64,000 bases of DNA from positions 689,822,083 through 689,886,082 of the forward strand of contig NC_081412.1 of NCBI RefSeq assembly GCF_030272615.1, read 5' to 3'. The notes below the pieces were generated by a model. It worked only from the letters and a program-made list of their open reading frames with translations, was not told the origin of the DNA and ran no database searches. Position numbers and translations under genes: made by a program. This document shows, piece after piece, positions 1-11,769 of the stretch (position 1 is its first letter; each line of letters opens with the position of its first letter). This stretch comes from Cryptomeria japonica. Its lineage: Eukaryota; Streptophyta; Pinopsida; Cupressales; Cupressaceae.

Positions 1-1187
1 CGGTGAGAAGAGCTATTGGAGACTACTGCTCCAATCTAGCCTCATAGGTAAAACATAGATTTACAAAGATTTTGGGCACCAACATAAGGAGCACCAACCC
101 CTACACAAAGCTTCAACTTGGCATTGTATCATGAAATACTATTTGAATACAGTTAAGGCTTCTTGTTGCAAATGAACTTTACAACTCTTGAATAAAATAA
201 CTCTCTGTCGGTTCATAGTCCTTTCTCCTCCACTAGAACTCACACTACCTATTGTGAGATCGTTGTCTATATTTATCAAACTTGGTTATCTTTCTCTCCC
301 TCTCACATACAATCTCTCAACACACTATTTCACTCTAGGATGTTGCCTGCTCTACCACACCTTACCGGTTAGGCTCAACTGTCAGACTATGACATTTTTG
401 GTAGAATCTTCTCACCGGTTTGCTTGCTCACACTTCCTGCAACTAGCTTAGGTCACCTTCTAAAGAATACTTCTCTCTCACTCTTCCTTCTCTTCACATT
501 TCAATCTTCATAGCATCAACAACATTTTCTATTCGGAGCTCACATCCCTTATACAATGATTTCCCACCAAAAAGAAATTCAAAAACTTGAGCGGTTAGGG
601 TTTCCTTTTTCCCACACAATCTTCATGAGATTCAATCCCGCCTATCTTGGATCAATCACCTATCCTGGAAGATTACCCCTGCACTCGGTTTCCATTATCC
701 AATGCACATTTTCCTCAAAGTGGCAATCACGAATCAAATCTTTTGTCATGAAGTCTAACAACACATAAAGCGTTTCAGAAGTTTCCTTTATGAGAACATC
801 CTAAATCAAATTTTTTTTACCTTGATTCAGACGCCAACTACTCCTTGATCTTCCTTTGTCATTCCTTCTTCCTTGAGCCGCAATCAGTTAGATGCAATCT
901 CATGATTTGTGGCTCCTTCATTAATGGCAATTATCTATTTCAACAACCCTATCGATGAGGCTTCACCAACCACAACACACTTGCCACCTTAGCTTCACAA
1001 GAAATCACACCAATCAAGACATGACCTACCAACACGCAATCAGTCCTACAAACACATACTGGTGAAACCCTTTGCTAATTAGAGTGTTCTTCTTCTGTTA
1101 ACCGGTAGAGCATCCCATACCGGTTTTGCTCACCGGAGCTCCATCATGTCGGTTGACATGAATGACAACTTAGTGCCAAAATGGCAA
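1..1187 (-). repeat. Probable partial LTR running off the left edge
   Basis: No credible coding frame. The right end (about 1145-1187), read on the minus strand, resembles the start of the LTR at 2346-3402: a stretch on the theme of 'ccattttggc', then a run similar to 'gtcattgatgtcaac'. CCGGT motifs recur, as in the other copia-type LTRs of this window. I infer the U3 side of a minus-strand LTR whose other end lies outside the window. No target duplication can be tested. Confidence 0.35.
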
Positions 1188-2345
1188 TAGATATATATGC
1201 ATATATAAATATATTTACATGATAAAACATGAGCCTCACAAAATTTAAATAATAATTAATTAAATAATTAATTAAAATTTTCTTAAAATAACAATAACGA
1301 GTTACCTCGAAATGCAAACAAAAACCTAGGGTTATGAACCCTAAAATCTTTGCATAGACCATTCAGGGTTACCTAACGTGACAAACAACAAGGTTTGACA
1401 AGGTCAATCATAAGTCTACTTGGCTCAGGGTTAGGGTTTTGGAAGGAATGAGTTCTTTCTTTCTTTTACCTCCCAACCTGATGATACTTTCCCTCCCTTC
1501 ATGGACGATGATGATCTCCTGCACACACTTGGCCAATTTAATCAGTTAGATCAAAATCTTGTCCTATTCTGACATTTCATAGATCATTGACAAAAGTAAA
1601 ACATCATGTCATAACGTTAACTATCCAATCACCAATTTCCCAATTAAGATTCATCAAATCATCATTAAAAGCATAGTTGATATCATTCAAATAAGCATGA
1701 ACATCTGAGCATATTCATTCAATTTAAACATGAAAAGTTAGGGCACATTCATTCCAATTAAACATGAAAAACTGGGGCATGTTCATTCAAATAAAAAATG
1801 AAAAACTAAGGCATGCTAAACATCTTGCAAGTATAGTATAAATGCACTAGGGAAAACATATATCATGGCATAAACACTGCATATTAACTACTAGGGAACA
1901 AGTGGGATGTAACAAATTCTAAACTCCATTTTAACTGAATATACTATGTTATATCAGAGCTCAGAAAGGAACCCTTATTCCTTGTTTACAGTGAATATCC
2001 TTTGTAATATTCAGGGCTCACATAGGCACATTCCTGGTTATTCAGGTTGGTACCTAGATGCTAACTCATGTTTTCTTACTGTTTGTAGTCAAAAAATTTA
2101 TTATTCCATTTTTTAATCATATCATAGTTAAATCTTTAACTCTTGCATCTCCTGATATTATTCTGTCCATGCTATACACACACACAGTAAAATATATGAC
2201 AAACATATATACATTTAATTTTATTATCATATATACATACATATACAACTAATGTATATACATAGATGCCCACACAATTTGATGTTCAATGATGGATTTC
2301 TACTCATCTTACCATCATTTTGATTTTGTTTTTTAATGTTTATGT
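1188..2345. other. Unassigned AT-rich intergenic stretch
   Basis: No coding region is recognisable. It contains a short tandem array (1709-1812) and, at about 2107-2160, a block that is repeated at about 3521-3572 on the other side of the solo LTR (shared core 'ctttaactcttgcatctcct'). The duplicated block suggests both flanks belong to one older repeat family. Confidence 0.5.
1709..1812. repeat. 34-bp tandem repeat, about three units
   Basis: Three imperfect units begin at about 1709, 1743 and 1777, each with a 'gca..ttcattc' core followed by an A-rich run and 'atgaaaa'. No open frame crosses it. Confidence 0.7.
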
Positions 2346-3402
2346 TGTTAGGTCCTGGAGACAAATGAGAGGGGGGGGTGAATCAGTTGTCAAATAAATT
2401 CAAACCAAAAACCAATTAACCAACTTGATGCTTAATACCGGTAAACCAGTTAAGTATGCCGATAGACAGTGTTAACAGTAAATTGCTATACCGGTAAAGA
2501 TTAATGCATGAAACATAAACATAAAGTCATCCACAACACATAACACTAATATTTGTATGTGGAAACCCTGTAAGGGGAAAAACCACAGTGGGAAACCTTA
2601 CCCACAATTAGATGATACTACTGTAGATAGTAAGTGTACATAAATGGGGTCTACACATGCAAAAAGGCCAACAACCTAGAGCTCACTACTCAATCACAAA
2701 ATGGGAGTCACACTGACTACAGTTGGATGGTTAAATCCAATAAGAATGTACTGCACAAAATAGCATCTTCATATGCTGGATTCAATACCAGTGTAATGTT
2801 GATATGCTTATACAAAAACCTAGCTTCACCTTCAAATGATGTCTTCATGTATACCTCTTCTTAATCTCACATATACCTTCACTCAATTCTTTTTTACATT
2901 CCACACCTGATCTTACAAATAAGATCTTACATTTATACCATAACTTAAGACCAATTTTAGTAGGTCGGCTCTACAAGATATTACAATAAACATTTTACAT
3001 ACAATATAATATCTGATGCAATAACTAATTAAACATGTTGTCTTAATGCATTTACATCAATAATAAATCATCTCCATAGTGTGCCATGCTGATCTGGAAA
3101 AGATAAACCTGTCGGTGTAACCCTAGATAACCCTAGACCTATTTGTCGGTAAAAAAAAAATGCAAATATGAATATACCAATGATCAATTATTCAAAACAA
3201 TGTGTCCACATGATGTCTTCAACATTATCAAGTGTCTTCCATATTATTCCAGGTACCGGTGAACATTATATCCTATCGGTGAACCATATACCAGTAACTG
3301 TGCAATAGTTACTTGCTTGCTGGTGAATGTTGTTGGATCTCCAAAGTGCTTGTTTTCAGTAGGTGTTGACATCAATGACAAAACCATACCAAAATACCAA
3401 CA
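2346..3402 (-). mobile_element. Solo LTR (copia-type) with 5-bp target duplication
   Basis: The block starts with tgttagg and ends with ccaaca, so read on the minus strand it is a TG...CA LTR. It is flanked on both sides by TATGT (2341-2345 and 3403-3407), a perfect 5-bp target duplication. It carries motifs shared with the other copia LTRs here: a G-rich run followed by 'gtgaatca' near the 3' end, and a 'gtggaaaccc...gggaaaaacca' block at about 2560. No internal region is left, so this is a solo LTR formed by LTR-LTR recombination. Confidence 0.85.
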
Positions 3403-3689
3403 TATGTTAATGGCATTAAGGGTTACATCACCATGACTCATTTTATAATGACATGTGAGTTACATTTTTTCACCTGCATCTTGCATCTTACTAGTCATTT
3501 AGAGCACCAACAACATCTAGTTTTTAATCATATCACAGTTATATCTTTAACTCTTGCATCTCCTGCTATTATTTTATCCATGTATACACATATATACATT
3601 TCAATTTACTATCAAATGATGATCTGTATGGCATGGACAAATTCATTCAAATGATATTTTTCATTTAATACCTAATACATGTACATGCA

Positions 3690-3725
3690 TATATACATAA
3701 TCCATATACATACATACACACATAC

Positions 3726-3758
<33 letters not shown>

Positions 3759-3797
3759 TACATACATACATACATACATACATACATACATACATAA
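3690..3797. repeat. (CATA/CACA)n microsatellite
   Basis: A long run of catacata and cacaca units. The open frames across it on both strands are artefacts of a 4-bp repeat read in three frames. Confidence 0.95.
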
Positions 3798-3862
3798 TGT
3801 ATACATAAATAATTGGTGGTATTATAAAAACATAATAAACCATGCGAAAGCTTCATTTCATT

Positions 3863-3888
3863 CTATATATATATATATATATATATAA
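3863..3888. repeat. (AT)n microsatellite
   Basis: About twelve TA dinucleotides in a row. Confidence 0.9.
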
Positions 3889-4210
3889 TCCATACAAGTT
3901 AGGAAAACTCATGAAGGAGTTGTATGCCTGTGGACTTTATGAGAGCTGAATTGGCTAACTCGACAGATGAGATGTATATCATAGCTTGACAAAATTGTCC
4001 TAAGAGTTGTATGTCTGTAACTCTGTCTATTGGATTCAAATTGAACTTATTTATAAGATTTCAAAGAAGTTGAACAACCACTACATTTATGTCCTCTTCA
4101 GAAGTCGAAGAGACCATCCAATATTGAAAGGTTATTACATTTATATGAGGAAAAAAATTGATTAAAGATTAAAATATTTCATTTAATTGAATACTCTGCC
4201 TTATTTCTGA

Positions 4211-4449
4211 TCATTCATGAGGAATTCTTTCTAGTTTCAGTTTATCTACCATCTCTCTAGACACAATATTTTCAGTGGAACCCGAATCTATTACTACCTT
4301 GCATACTTTACCTTTACATTTGCATGTGGTCCTGAAAAAGCTCCTTCTTTGAGTCATCTCCTTCTCCTTAGATTCCTTCAAAAGTGTTCTTCTTAGCATT
4401 AATGATTCACCTATTTCTGAAGCAGCAACATAATTTGGAGAGTTGACAC
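4211..4449 (-). pseudogene. Ty3/gypsy aspartic protease fragment
   Basis: The minus strand reads an open frame with a retropepsin core: a cysteine-containing strand, then CKVVIDSGSTENIVS with the catalytic DSG triad, then a conserved VDKLKLERIPH segment. The layout matches the chromovirus protease at about 49140 on the plus strand. The frame ends in a stop at the left. At 4449 it is interrupted by the end of gypsy A's LTR, so only about 80 residues survive. The apparent methionine start lies inside that LTR and is not real. No reverse transcriptase follows to the left. Confidence 0.75.
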
Positions 4450-4713
4450 TGTATGCCAAGAAGTGTGGAATCTGCAAAATAAGACACAAACAACTCAAAC
4501 ACGCCAATGAAACATTATATTAAAGGATTCAAATGAATAAGACATATTTAATCAAACAAAAATTGTAAAAGCATCTCATTTTCCTCTATCTCCAAGGATC
4601 CTTCAAATCAAGGTGGCTCTCATCTTGTAAGAGCACTTGATCTCTACGATGACTACCTAAAGAACGAGGGATATATGATAAAAGATCTAAGTGCTATGCA
4701 ACTAAGATTTTAT

Positions 4714-5489
4714 TGTTGGCAAATGCACACTCCAATGAGAAATTGTAGGTGATTGAAGGTATTGTCATTGATGGCAACCTTACAATCATTTGATATCGGC
4801 AGGCACCAACACCAACAGACCCTACACCGGCACACAATTCACCGACACCGAAAAGATTGATCACCGTCACCATGGCCGATAGGAATTTTGTATAAATGTA
4901 TTTTGTATTTAATTGTAAAATATTTTGTAAGCCGACATGGCGGATTGTAATACGACTCATATAAGTATGAGATCATTGTAGATCATTTAGGATGCAAAGT
5001 ATGGAAAGATTATAGTAGACCTAATGTGTGAATTATTAGGATAAGGGTTTATGAATATTGCAGAGCTTAAACCGGTACTAAATCTGGCATAGTAGATGTT
5101 GATCTAAAGTGGTACATGACATTGGATTTGTATAATCCATTTTGTAAGTCAGTGAGACTTCTTTGTATCTGAGCAGTGAGCTCTAGGCACTTGGCCTTCC
5201 TACATGTGCAAGCCCCTATTGTAAATAGTAATATTCCCTTATTGACCAGTAAGCGAGTATTGTGGGTCAAAAATCCCACTGAGGTTTTTCCCACACCGGC
5301 TTTCCTTGTTAAAAATATTGTATTATGGTGTGCCTCTTATGTTGTGGTTGTTGTTCTTATTTACTACATTATTTCTTGTTTACCAGTACACTGTTTTGAA
5401 ATGTTTTTCATGTGATAAGTCAAGAAAATTCTTATACCGGTTAAATACTGATTCACCCCTCCCTTTCAGTATCTTTGGGAATCCTAACA
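4714..5489 (+). mobile_element. Probable solo LTR inside gypsy A's LTR
   Basis: The block begins TGTTGGC and ends CCTAACA, with 'gattcacccctccctttc' close to the end as in other copia LTRs here. Comparison with the uninterrupted copy at about 34780-34810 shows that this block is extra sequence. The flanks tttat and cttgt are only a partial match, consistent with an old decayed duplication. It contains the shared 'gtgggtc...cccactgaggtttttccc' block at about 5258. Confidence 0.7.
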
Positions 5490-5599
5490 CTTGTAATGAC
5501 ATGGATATGAAACTAGTTAATGATATGGTGCAAAATAACAAGATTAGTGTGATATTGAATTAACATGAGAGTGATATGAAGATTATTCTAACATGATAT

Positions 5600-7107
5600 T
5601 GATAGTTTTGATACTAAATGTAAGTACAAATCCAATAGCCAACAAGATGAGAGGGGGGGGTGAATCATACAAACTTAATCTTCCATAAAAACATGAGATT
5701 CAACCTCAGTAACATATACTTTAGTAATATAACCCAAAAATGTTAAACATGCAAACTCAAAAGCATATAAACATCATAAACCTCATAACACCAGATTTAA
5801 CGTGGAAACCCAAATAGGGAAAAACCACTGTGGGATTTCGGACCCACTAAGAAATATACTCTTTTAGAGTATGCTTGGTTAAAAGAAAATCATGTTAAAG
5901 ATTACTCACACATTGCTAGATGTGACCCGGTTAAGGGATTTCCCTCAGATCTGTTAGGATCTTCACCTTGTTAAAAGTGACCTTGTTAAAGGATTTCAAA
6001 CACTCAATCAGAATGTCACCTTGCTAGAGGGTTTTACAAATAAGACTGTTAAGTCCACTCGGTTAAGAGATTTTCTGTCACTTTCACAAAATAACAGTAA
6101 TAAAAATCTATCTGCAACTTCACATCTAAAATGCTAAAGCAGATTCTTATTTTCTTAATACAATCTAGACATAGAACTAATCTTGTCCATCCACTGGGCT
6201 TCTATACTCTGTTATTCAAACAGGTCTTCAAGCTTCTATGCTCAGTAATCACTGTGTAGCATCCTTGTGCATACACTTGCCTGCATGCATTGTTTATCAA
6301 TAGTTTCCTATTTATAAACAATTAGCTAACCACTTAATCTCCTTGATCACATTTCCCATGATCAATCATAGCCATCAAATCTTCAATCTTGTCCAGGTTC
6401 AATACATCTTTCAATCTGAAAACATTTTACCTTGCCTAGGAACTTGCATATATTTCTTGGAACTTGTGCTAGGGTATTGTGGTTCAATCTGCGTTGTAGA
6501 TCTTCATCCGAACTTTCCTTTGCCATAGATTCATTAAAAAACTTTATTTACGGCATACCAGTCATTTAATCAGTTCCAGCTCATCAGCTTCCTTCATTAA
6601 ATAATGCATGTAACCATTTAATGCATTTTTTTATAGCCCGGTTACAACTCAGTAAATACTAAACTTTACTCGATAGACATTCTGCCTTCATTAACTAATA
6701 GCGATAACCTTAGGGTTTACCGACTAGGTTCCTTAGGGTTTACCGACTAGATAATTTTCTTGGTAACATAGTATAGTATTAACCTTACAATTTACAACAT
6801 ATGTATGATGTTAAAATAATCTAAACATCATGATCTCATCATTGTCTGACTCAAAAATAGTTGCCCATTGAATACCTTATTCATCCCCTTATTCATCATA
6901 ATCTTTCCTGTGACTTTTACCAACATCTTTATATTCTTTACATCATACTTCTCAAGATATGGCAACATCATACTGAGTTAGAAAATCAATTTCTTGAAAT
7001 TAATGACAAAATAATAATATCAAGACAGTAAACATCCTTAATCAGTAATATCTTTATTGAAATGTCAACAATCTTTCATTGTCTCTTATAATGCTATATT
7101 GCCAACA
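5600..7107 (-). repeat. 3' LTR of copia 1
   Basis: Runs from tgatag to gccaaca (TG...CA). About 1.5 kb and clearly homologous to 11770-13285. It carries a local duplication of 'ttagggtttaccgactag' (about 6711-6750), present once in the partner LTR, and lacks about 30 bp present in the partner near 13200. Confidence 0.9.
6309..6316 (-). promoter_or_regulatory. TATA box of copia 1 3' LTR
   Basis: The minus strand reads TATAAATA in an otherwise mixed context. The same motif occurs in the partner LTR (12482-12489) and in copia 2 (60437-60444), so it is the likely U3 promoter. Confidence 0.6.
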
Positions 7108-7122
7108 ATCCCCCCCTTTGGC
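7108..7122 (-). other. Polypurine tract of copia 1
   Basis: On the minus strand a purine run, aaagggggggat, directly precedes the LTR start TGTTGGC. This is the expected plus-strand priming site, and the same arrangement occurs in copia 2 (61221-61235). Confidence 0.8.
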
Positions 7123-7594
7123 ATTGATGGCAAAACCAAGTGATTTGACCTTAAAAGATTCAAATTGCTGTAATTCTAAAATGTTGAAATGCTCTCCCCC
7201 ATACATTAGACTTCTCCTCTTTTCTTAGTCTTCTTTCCAAACTTCAGTCTTCTCCCCTTTTTATTAGTCTTCTCCCCCTTTGACAACAATGCCAAAAAGT
7301 AAAGAACTAAAACATAATTTCTTCTTGTATGAAGTGATTTCCTGCTGTTGTGTATCAATTCAGTCTCGGTCAGAGCATTTTGTCTTCAATTCTTTTTCCC
7401 TATATTGTTTCCTGTAATATTTCCTGTACACCTTTAGAAAACATCCTAAAGTGTGTAATGTAGCATCAACTCCTAAAAGATATTCGATAGAGTCATTAGA
7501 TTGATTCTTTCACCGAACTCAATCAGTGAGTAGAAGATAGGGGTAGGACCCCTAACTTACTTTTGAGATATTCAAAAGTGTCCCTTGGTAGTGG

Positions 7595-8575
7595 CTAGGT
7601 GAAGATATTTGCTATTTGGTCCTTTGTGCTAACATACTCCAACACCACTTTCTTCTCTTGAGCTTCTTCTCTAAGATAATGATATTTGATAGAGATGTGC
7701 TTTGTCTTAGAGTGCATAACAGGATTCTTTGAAATATTAATGGCACTAGTATTGTCACAGAATATAGTTACTATCTCGGTAACTTTCTCATTTATACCTT
7801 CCAACAGTTGTTTGATCCATTCAATGTTGGTACAATTCAATGCTGCAACAATGTATTCAGCTTCTGTTGTTGACTGTGAAACACATCCTTGTTTCTTGCT
7901 AAGCCAACTCACTAGTCTTTCTCCTAAAAAGAAAGCTCCTCCACTTGTGCTTTTTCTATCATCAATGTTGCCTGCCCAATCAGTATCAATATAAACTTTT
8001 AAATCAAAATCATTTCCTTTCTGATATGCTAAGCCATAATCCTCAGTGCCTTTCAAGTATCTAAAAATTCTTTTGATTGTTGTCATGTGTGTTTCCTTAG
8101 GATCTGCAGAGAATCTTGCAACTATACCTACTGCATGTGCTATGTTTGGTCTATTGTGAACAACATATTGAAGTTTTCCAATCATGGATCGGTAAAGTGT
8201 CTCATCAACATATGTAGATTCATCATTCTTTGATAATTTACAGTTGGTAGTCATAGGAGTACTTACTGGTTTTGAATCCTCCATTCCAAATTTCTTCAAG
8301 ATTTCCTTTATGTACTTGGATTGAGTAATGAAAATCTTATTTTTCATTTGCAGTATCTGTAAACCTATAAAATACTTTATCTCACTCATTAATGACATCT
8401 CAAATTCTTTGCTCATTTTATTTCCAAAGTTCTTGCATAAAGAGTCATTTTCACAAAATATAATATCATCAACAAATATGGCTGAGATCAGTATTCCATT
8501 TTCATCAATCTTCATGTACATATTGTTGTTCTCACTTGTCCTTATAAAACCAATCTTAATCAAATAAGAGTTCAA
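7595..8575 (-). pseudogene. Copia reverse transcriptase C-half and RNase H
   Basis: An open frame of 326 codons. It holds the copia catalytic box as FVDD (in ILISAIFVDDIIFC) and the downstream segment FIGLQILQMKNKIFITQSKYI. The connection follows, with PVSTPMTTNCKL and GKLQYVV. The RNase H fold comes next: YIDTDWAGNIDDRKSTSG, SQSTTEAEYIVAA, and the C-terminal HISIKYHYLRE. The frame stops a little before the usual end and is cut off upstream at 8576 by a stop. The catalytic residues I can see are present, but the gene is broken. Confidence 0.93.
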
Positions 8576-8638
8576 TCTTTAATACCATGTTCTAGGTGCT
8601 TGTTTCAAACCATATAAAGCTTTGTTCAATTTACATAC

Positions 8639-9109
8639 CTAATCTTTATTCTTGTCTTCAACAAATCCTTCAAGTTGTTCAATAAAAACTTCTTCTTCTA
8701 ATATTCCATTCAGAAATGCAGATTTGACATCCATTTGATATACCTTGAAATTTTTGAAAGCAGCATATGCCAACAATGTTCTTACTCCTTCAAGTCTAGC
8801 AACAGGTGCAAAAGTTTCACCATAATCAATTCCTTCTTCTTGAGCATAACCTTTGCAAACTAGTCTTGCTTTGTTTCGAATGACCTCTCCTTTTTCATTT
8901 AGCTTGTTTATGAAAATCCACTTTGTATCGATTACATTTTTGTCCTTCAATCTTGGGATTAGTGTCCATGTATCATTCTTCTTGATTTGATCAATCTCTT
9001 CAGTCATAGCATTTATCCAATCTTCACTATTAAATGCCTCTTTCATTATTCTTGGTTCAAATTTAGATATTAGACATGTGTTTTGTCTCAGTTTGTTCCT
9101 TGTCATCAC
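8639..9109 (-). pseudogene. Copia reverse transcriptase N-half
   Basis: A 156-codon frame with typical copia RT motifs in order: W..AM.EE...I..N.TW, then [14 protein letters not shown], the [17 protein letters not shown] stretch, TFAPVARLE, and [22 protein letters not shown]. It lies just upstream of the frame at 7595-8575 and is separated from it by stops, so one RT has been split in two. The same region recurs in copia 2 at 62641-62990. Confidence 0.92.
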
Positions 9110-9133
9110 TAGATCATCCTTATCTCCTATAAT

Positions 9134-9676
9134 CTAACTTGGTGCATGATGTCTTCTGACATACTTGGCTAATGCAGGCTTGGTAGGCTCTGTATGATCT
9201 TCTTCATCACTCGGTAACTGGATATTCTCTTCATTTTCTTCAATAGTCTTCTTGGTAAGACTTCTTGATTGAACATAGACAAATTCATCATAGTCTTCTG
9301 GTTCCTTGGAATTTCCTTCATCATTTCTTTCTGCAAATTCATCAATTTTCACATTTGCACTTTCTACTATTTTGTTAGATGATTTGATCAAACATTTAAA
9401 TGCTTTGCTTCTAGAAGAATAACCTAGAAATGTTCCTTCTTCACTCTTTTGATCAAACTTGCCTTTTCTATCATCTTTGTGTACATAGCATCTACTTCCA
9501 AAGATTTTAAAATAACTTACATTAGGTTTCTTATCATACCAAATTTCATATGGTATCTTCAAAGTACCTTTCTTCAATTGTACTCGGTTTAGGGTGTAAA
9601 TTGCTGTGCTTATTGCTTCTCTCCAAAATGTTTGTGGCACCTTCTTTTCAGTCATTAGTGTTCTAACACAATCCAC
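9134..9676 (-). pseudogene. Copia integrase C-terminal part and linker
   Basis: A 180-codon frame. It opens with the end of the catalytic core (FWREAISTAIYTLNRV) and continues with a typical copia segment: PYEIWYDKKPNVSYFKIFGS, CYVHKDDRKGKFD, and GTFLGYSSRSKAFKC. An acidic linker (ENEENIQLPSDEEDHTEP) leads toward the RT. The first part is separated from the core at 9710-10150 by a stop. Copia 2 has the equivalent at 63720-63980. Confidence 0.9.
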
Positions 9677-9709
9677 AATAGATCTATTTCTTCTCTTAGC
9701 TATTCCATT

Positions 9710-10150
9710 CTACTGTGGAGTTCTTGATGTAGAGACTTGTCTTTTAATACCATGATCATTGCATAATAAGTTGAATTCATCAGATGTCAACTCTCCTCTA
9801 TCTAATCTGAGACATTTCAATTGTCTTCCTGTTTCATTTTCAACTCTTGCCTTGTACCATTTAAACATTTGAAAAGCTTCTGATTTTTCTTTTAAAAACA
9901 TTACTGACATCATCCTTGAAAAGTCATCCACAAATAATATGAAATATTTATCACCATAATAACTTTGAACTTTCATAGGACCACAAAGATCAGTGTGCAC
10001 TAGATCTAAAATTCCCTTAGATGTGTAAGACTTACTTGTAAATCTTGATCTTGTCATCTTACCCATCTGGCATCCTCGGCACATAGCATTCTCAATTTTT
10101 TCAAGACTCGGTAGACCTCTTACTCGGTGCTTCTTGCTTATTTTGATCAA
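9710..10150 (-). pseudogene. Copia GAG-pre-integrase and integrase core
   Basis: The frame starts in the zinc-binding pre-integrase (C.GCQMGKMTRSRF) and continues into the DDE core: LDLVHTDLCGPM with the first aspartate, FILFVDDFSRM, and a later LRLDRGE in which the usual 'D.G.E' motif has R in place of a neighbouring residue. The core is cut at its end by a stop just after a run resembling the expected S.P.TPQ.NG motif. Confidence 0.9.
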
Positions 10151-10295
10151 ATTATCAAAATTTACATGACAAAACCTTTTATGCTATAACCAGGTATCAT
10201 CTACCTTTGCATACAAACACTTGTTATGAGTTGAGTCAAGGTGAAATGTGTTACCTTTTGTTTGTGTCCCGGTAGCAGCTAACTTTCCATTCTTT

Positions 10296-10643
10296 TCATG
10301 AACTTCGACAATTCCTTGCCGAAATTCTATTTTGGTAACCTGTGTTGTTTAGCTGTGCTACACTCAACAAATTGTATTTCAAACCTTCAACCCAATAAAC
10401 ATCATTGCATCTTGCATTGTCAAGAAGTGTTATAGATCCTTTACCTTTCACCAGACATGGTGCATCATTACCAAATCTAACATAGCCTCCATCATAATCT
10501 TCTAATATAACAAACTTGTGTTTATCTCCTATCATATGATGTGAGCATCCACTATCTATGATCCAAGAATCATTAGTGTTTATGTGTGATATTAGGGCTT
10601 TTTCATCATACCTTTCTTCATTTGATCCATCTTTGATAGCCAC
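10296..10643 (-). pseudogene. Copia aspartic protease
   Basis: Contains WIIDSGCSHHMIGDKHKF, the copia retropepsin signature with the catalytic DSG. The segment continues with VRFGNDAPCLVKGKGSI and VEGLKYNLLSVAQL, the hallmark 'NLLSV' block before the pre-integrase. The C-terminus is frame-shifted. Confidence 0.92.
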
Positions 10644-10739
10644 ATAAACTACTTCCTTTGTATCAATTTCATCTGATTTATCATCATTGGATTCCTCATC
10701 AGCTATTAAACATGTCTTTCTATCTCTTCTTCTGAAGTC

Positions 10740-10973
10740 TCAGTGTCCTCTGTAATGATTATCTTTCTGTTTGTCATCTTGGTAATCTCTCTTTTTAGTA
10801 GAATCTTTGTCAGGACAGTTAGAAGCCATATGTCCTATTTTATCACAATTGAAACATTTCAAAGGTAGTTTTCCTTTATACTTACCTTTGCCTCCTTGTA
10901 ACATTTTGGCTAATAGTGCTTCAAACTCTTCTTGCTTTCTGATTTCCTCATACAGTTTGTGTACTTCTTCCAT
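10740..10973 (-). pseudogene. Copia gag nucleocapsid zinc knuckle
   Basis: Contains one CCHC knuckle, CFNCDKIGHMASNCP, after a basic glycine/lysine run and before a charged tail (DKDSTKKRDYQDDKQ). It is the RNA-binding part of gag and lies immediately upstream of the protease, in element order. Confidence 0.9.
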
Positions 10974-11369
10974 GTTCTTACAAAATCTTCCACTTGCTCC
11001 ACTATGATCTCCTTCAGAGTACTTATACTTTCTTTCATTGAAATCATTAGATTCATCAAGATGAAAAGAACTAACTACATATTCAACTTTATTTACTGAA
11101 GATCCACTGTTATCAAAGTTACTTAATTAAAATGCATGTAGCTTACCAATAGTAGCATCTAAAGAAACTGGCATATTAGGTACAGATCTCAATTCATTGA
11201 TTGCAGAGACTCAGATTGTATAAGCTGGTAGAAGGGTTCTTAACAACTTACTTGTTATATCTTTTTCTTCAATAGCTCCACATGCTCCTTTGATTTGATT
11301 GACAATCTCCTTTAGTCTTGTACTGTACTGAGTTATGTTCTTACCTTCATTCATCCTCATAGATTCAAG

Positions 11370-11698
11370 TTATCCTCTTAGACTATCTACTTTTTCTCTT
11401 TGAACATGTTCATCTCCTCCATACACTAATATGAGCTTATCCCACATTGCCTTTTCATCATTGCAGCCTTCTAGATCATTGAACTCTGAATCGGTTAATG
11501 CAGATGTTATTTCAATCATTGCTTGAATATGTTCTTGTTTTACCTTTATCTCTTCCATTGTCAATGGATAGGTGCTTGATGTAACAAAATCATTCTCCAG
11601 ATAGTATACAACATATTCTCCAACCTCTGATAGATGTAGCTTCATCCTTTTCTACCTTGTATAGAAACTTGACTTGTTCAGCTTTGGTGCATCCCTCT
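11370..11698 (-). pseudogene. Copia gag N-terminal capsid region
   Basis: The readable frame (91 codons ending at 11370) shows the UBN2/DUF4219-type gag fold, with MWDKLILVYGGDEHVQREK. A methionine further upstream (about 11698) is in the same frame but separated by one TAG, where the family usually has tryptophan. Between 11369 and 10974 the gag is interrupted by several more stops. Confidence 0.8.
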
Positions 11699-11759
11699 TA
11701 TACATCTTTGGATCTTTAACTCAAGTGCCTTTAAACTTTTCTTTCGGAGTCCAAAGTTT

Positions 11760-11767
11760 TGATACCA
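11760..11767 (-). other. Primer-binding site of copia 1
   Basis: The minus strand reads TGGTATCA two bases after the LTR end. This matches the first eight bases of the complement of initiator tRNA-Met; the following bases (aaac) depart from the full site. Confidence 0.65.
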
Positions 11768-11769
11768 AT

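Noticed and set aside
3661-3888. Overlapping Tyr/Val/Met-rich and His/Thr-rich open frames on both strands
   Set aside because: They are translations of a CATA/CACA microsatellite; no start context or domain.
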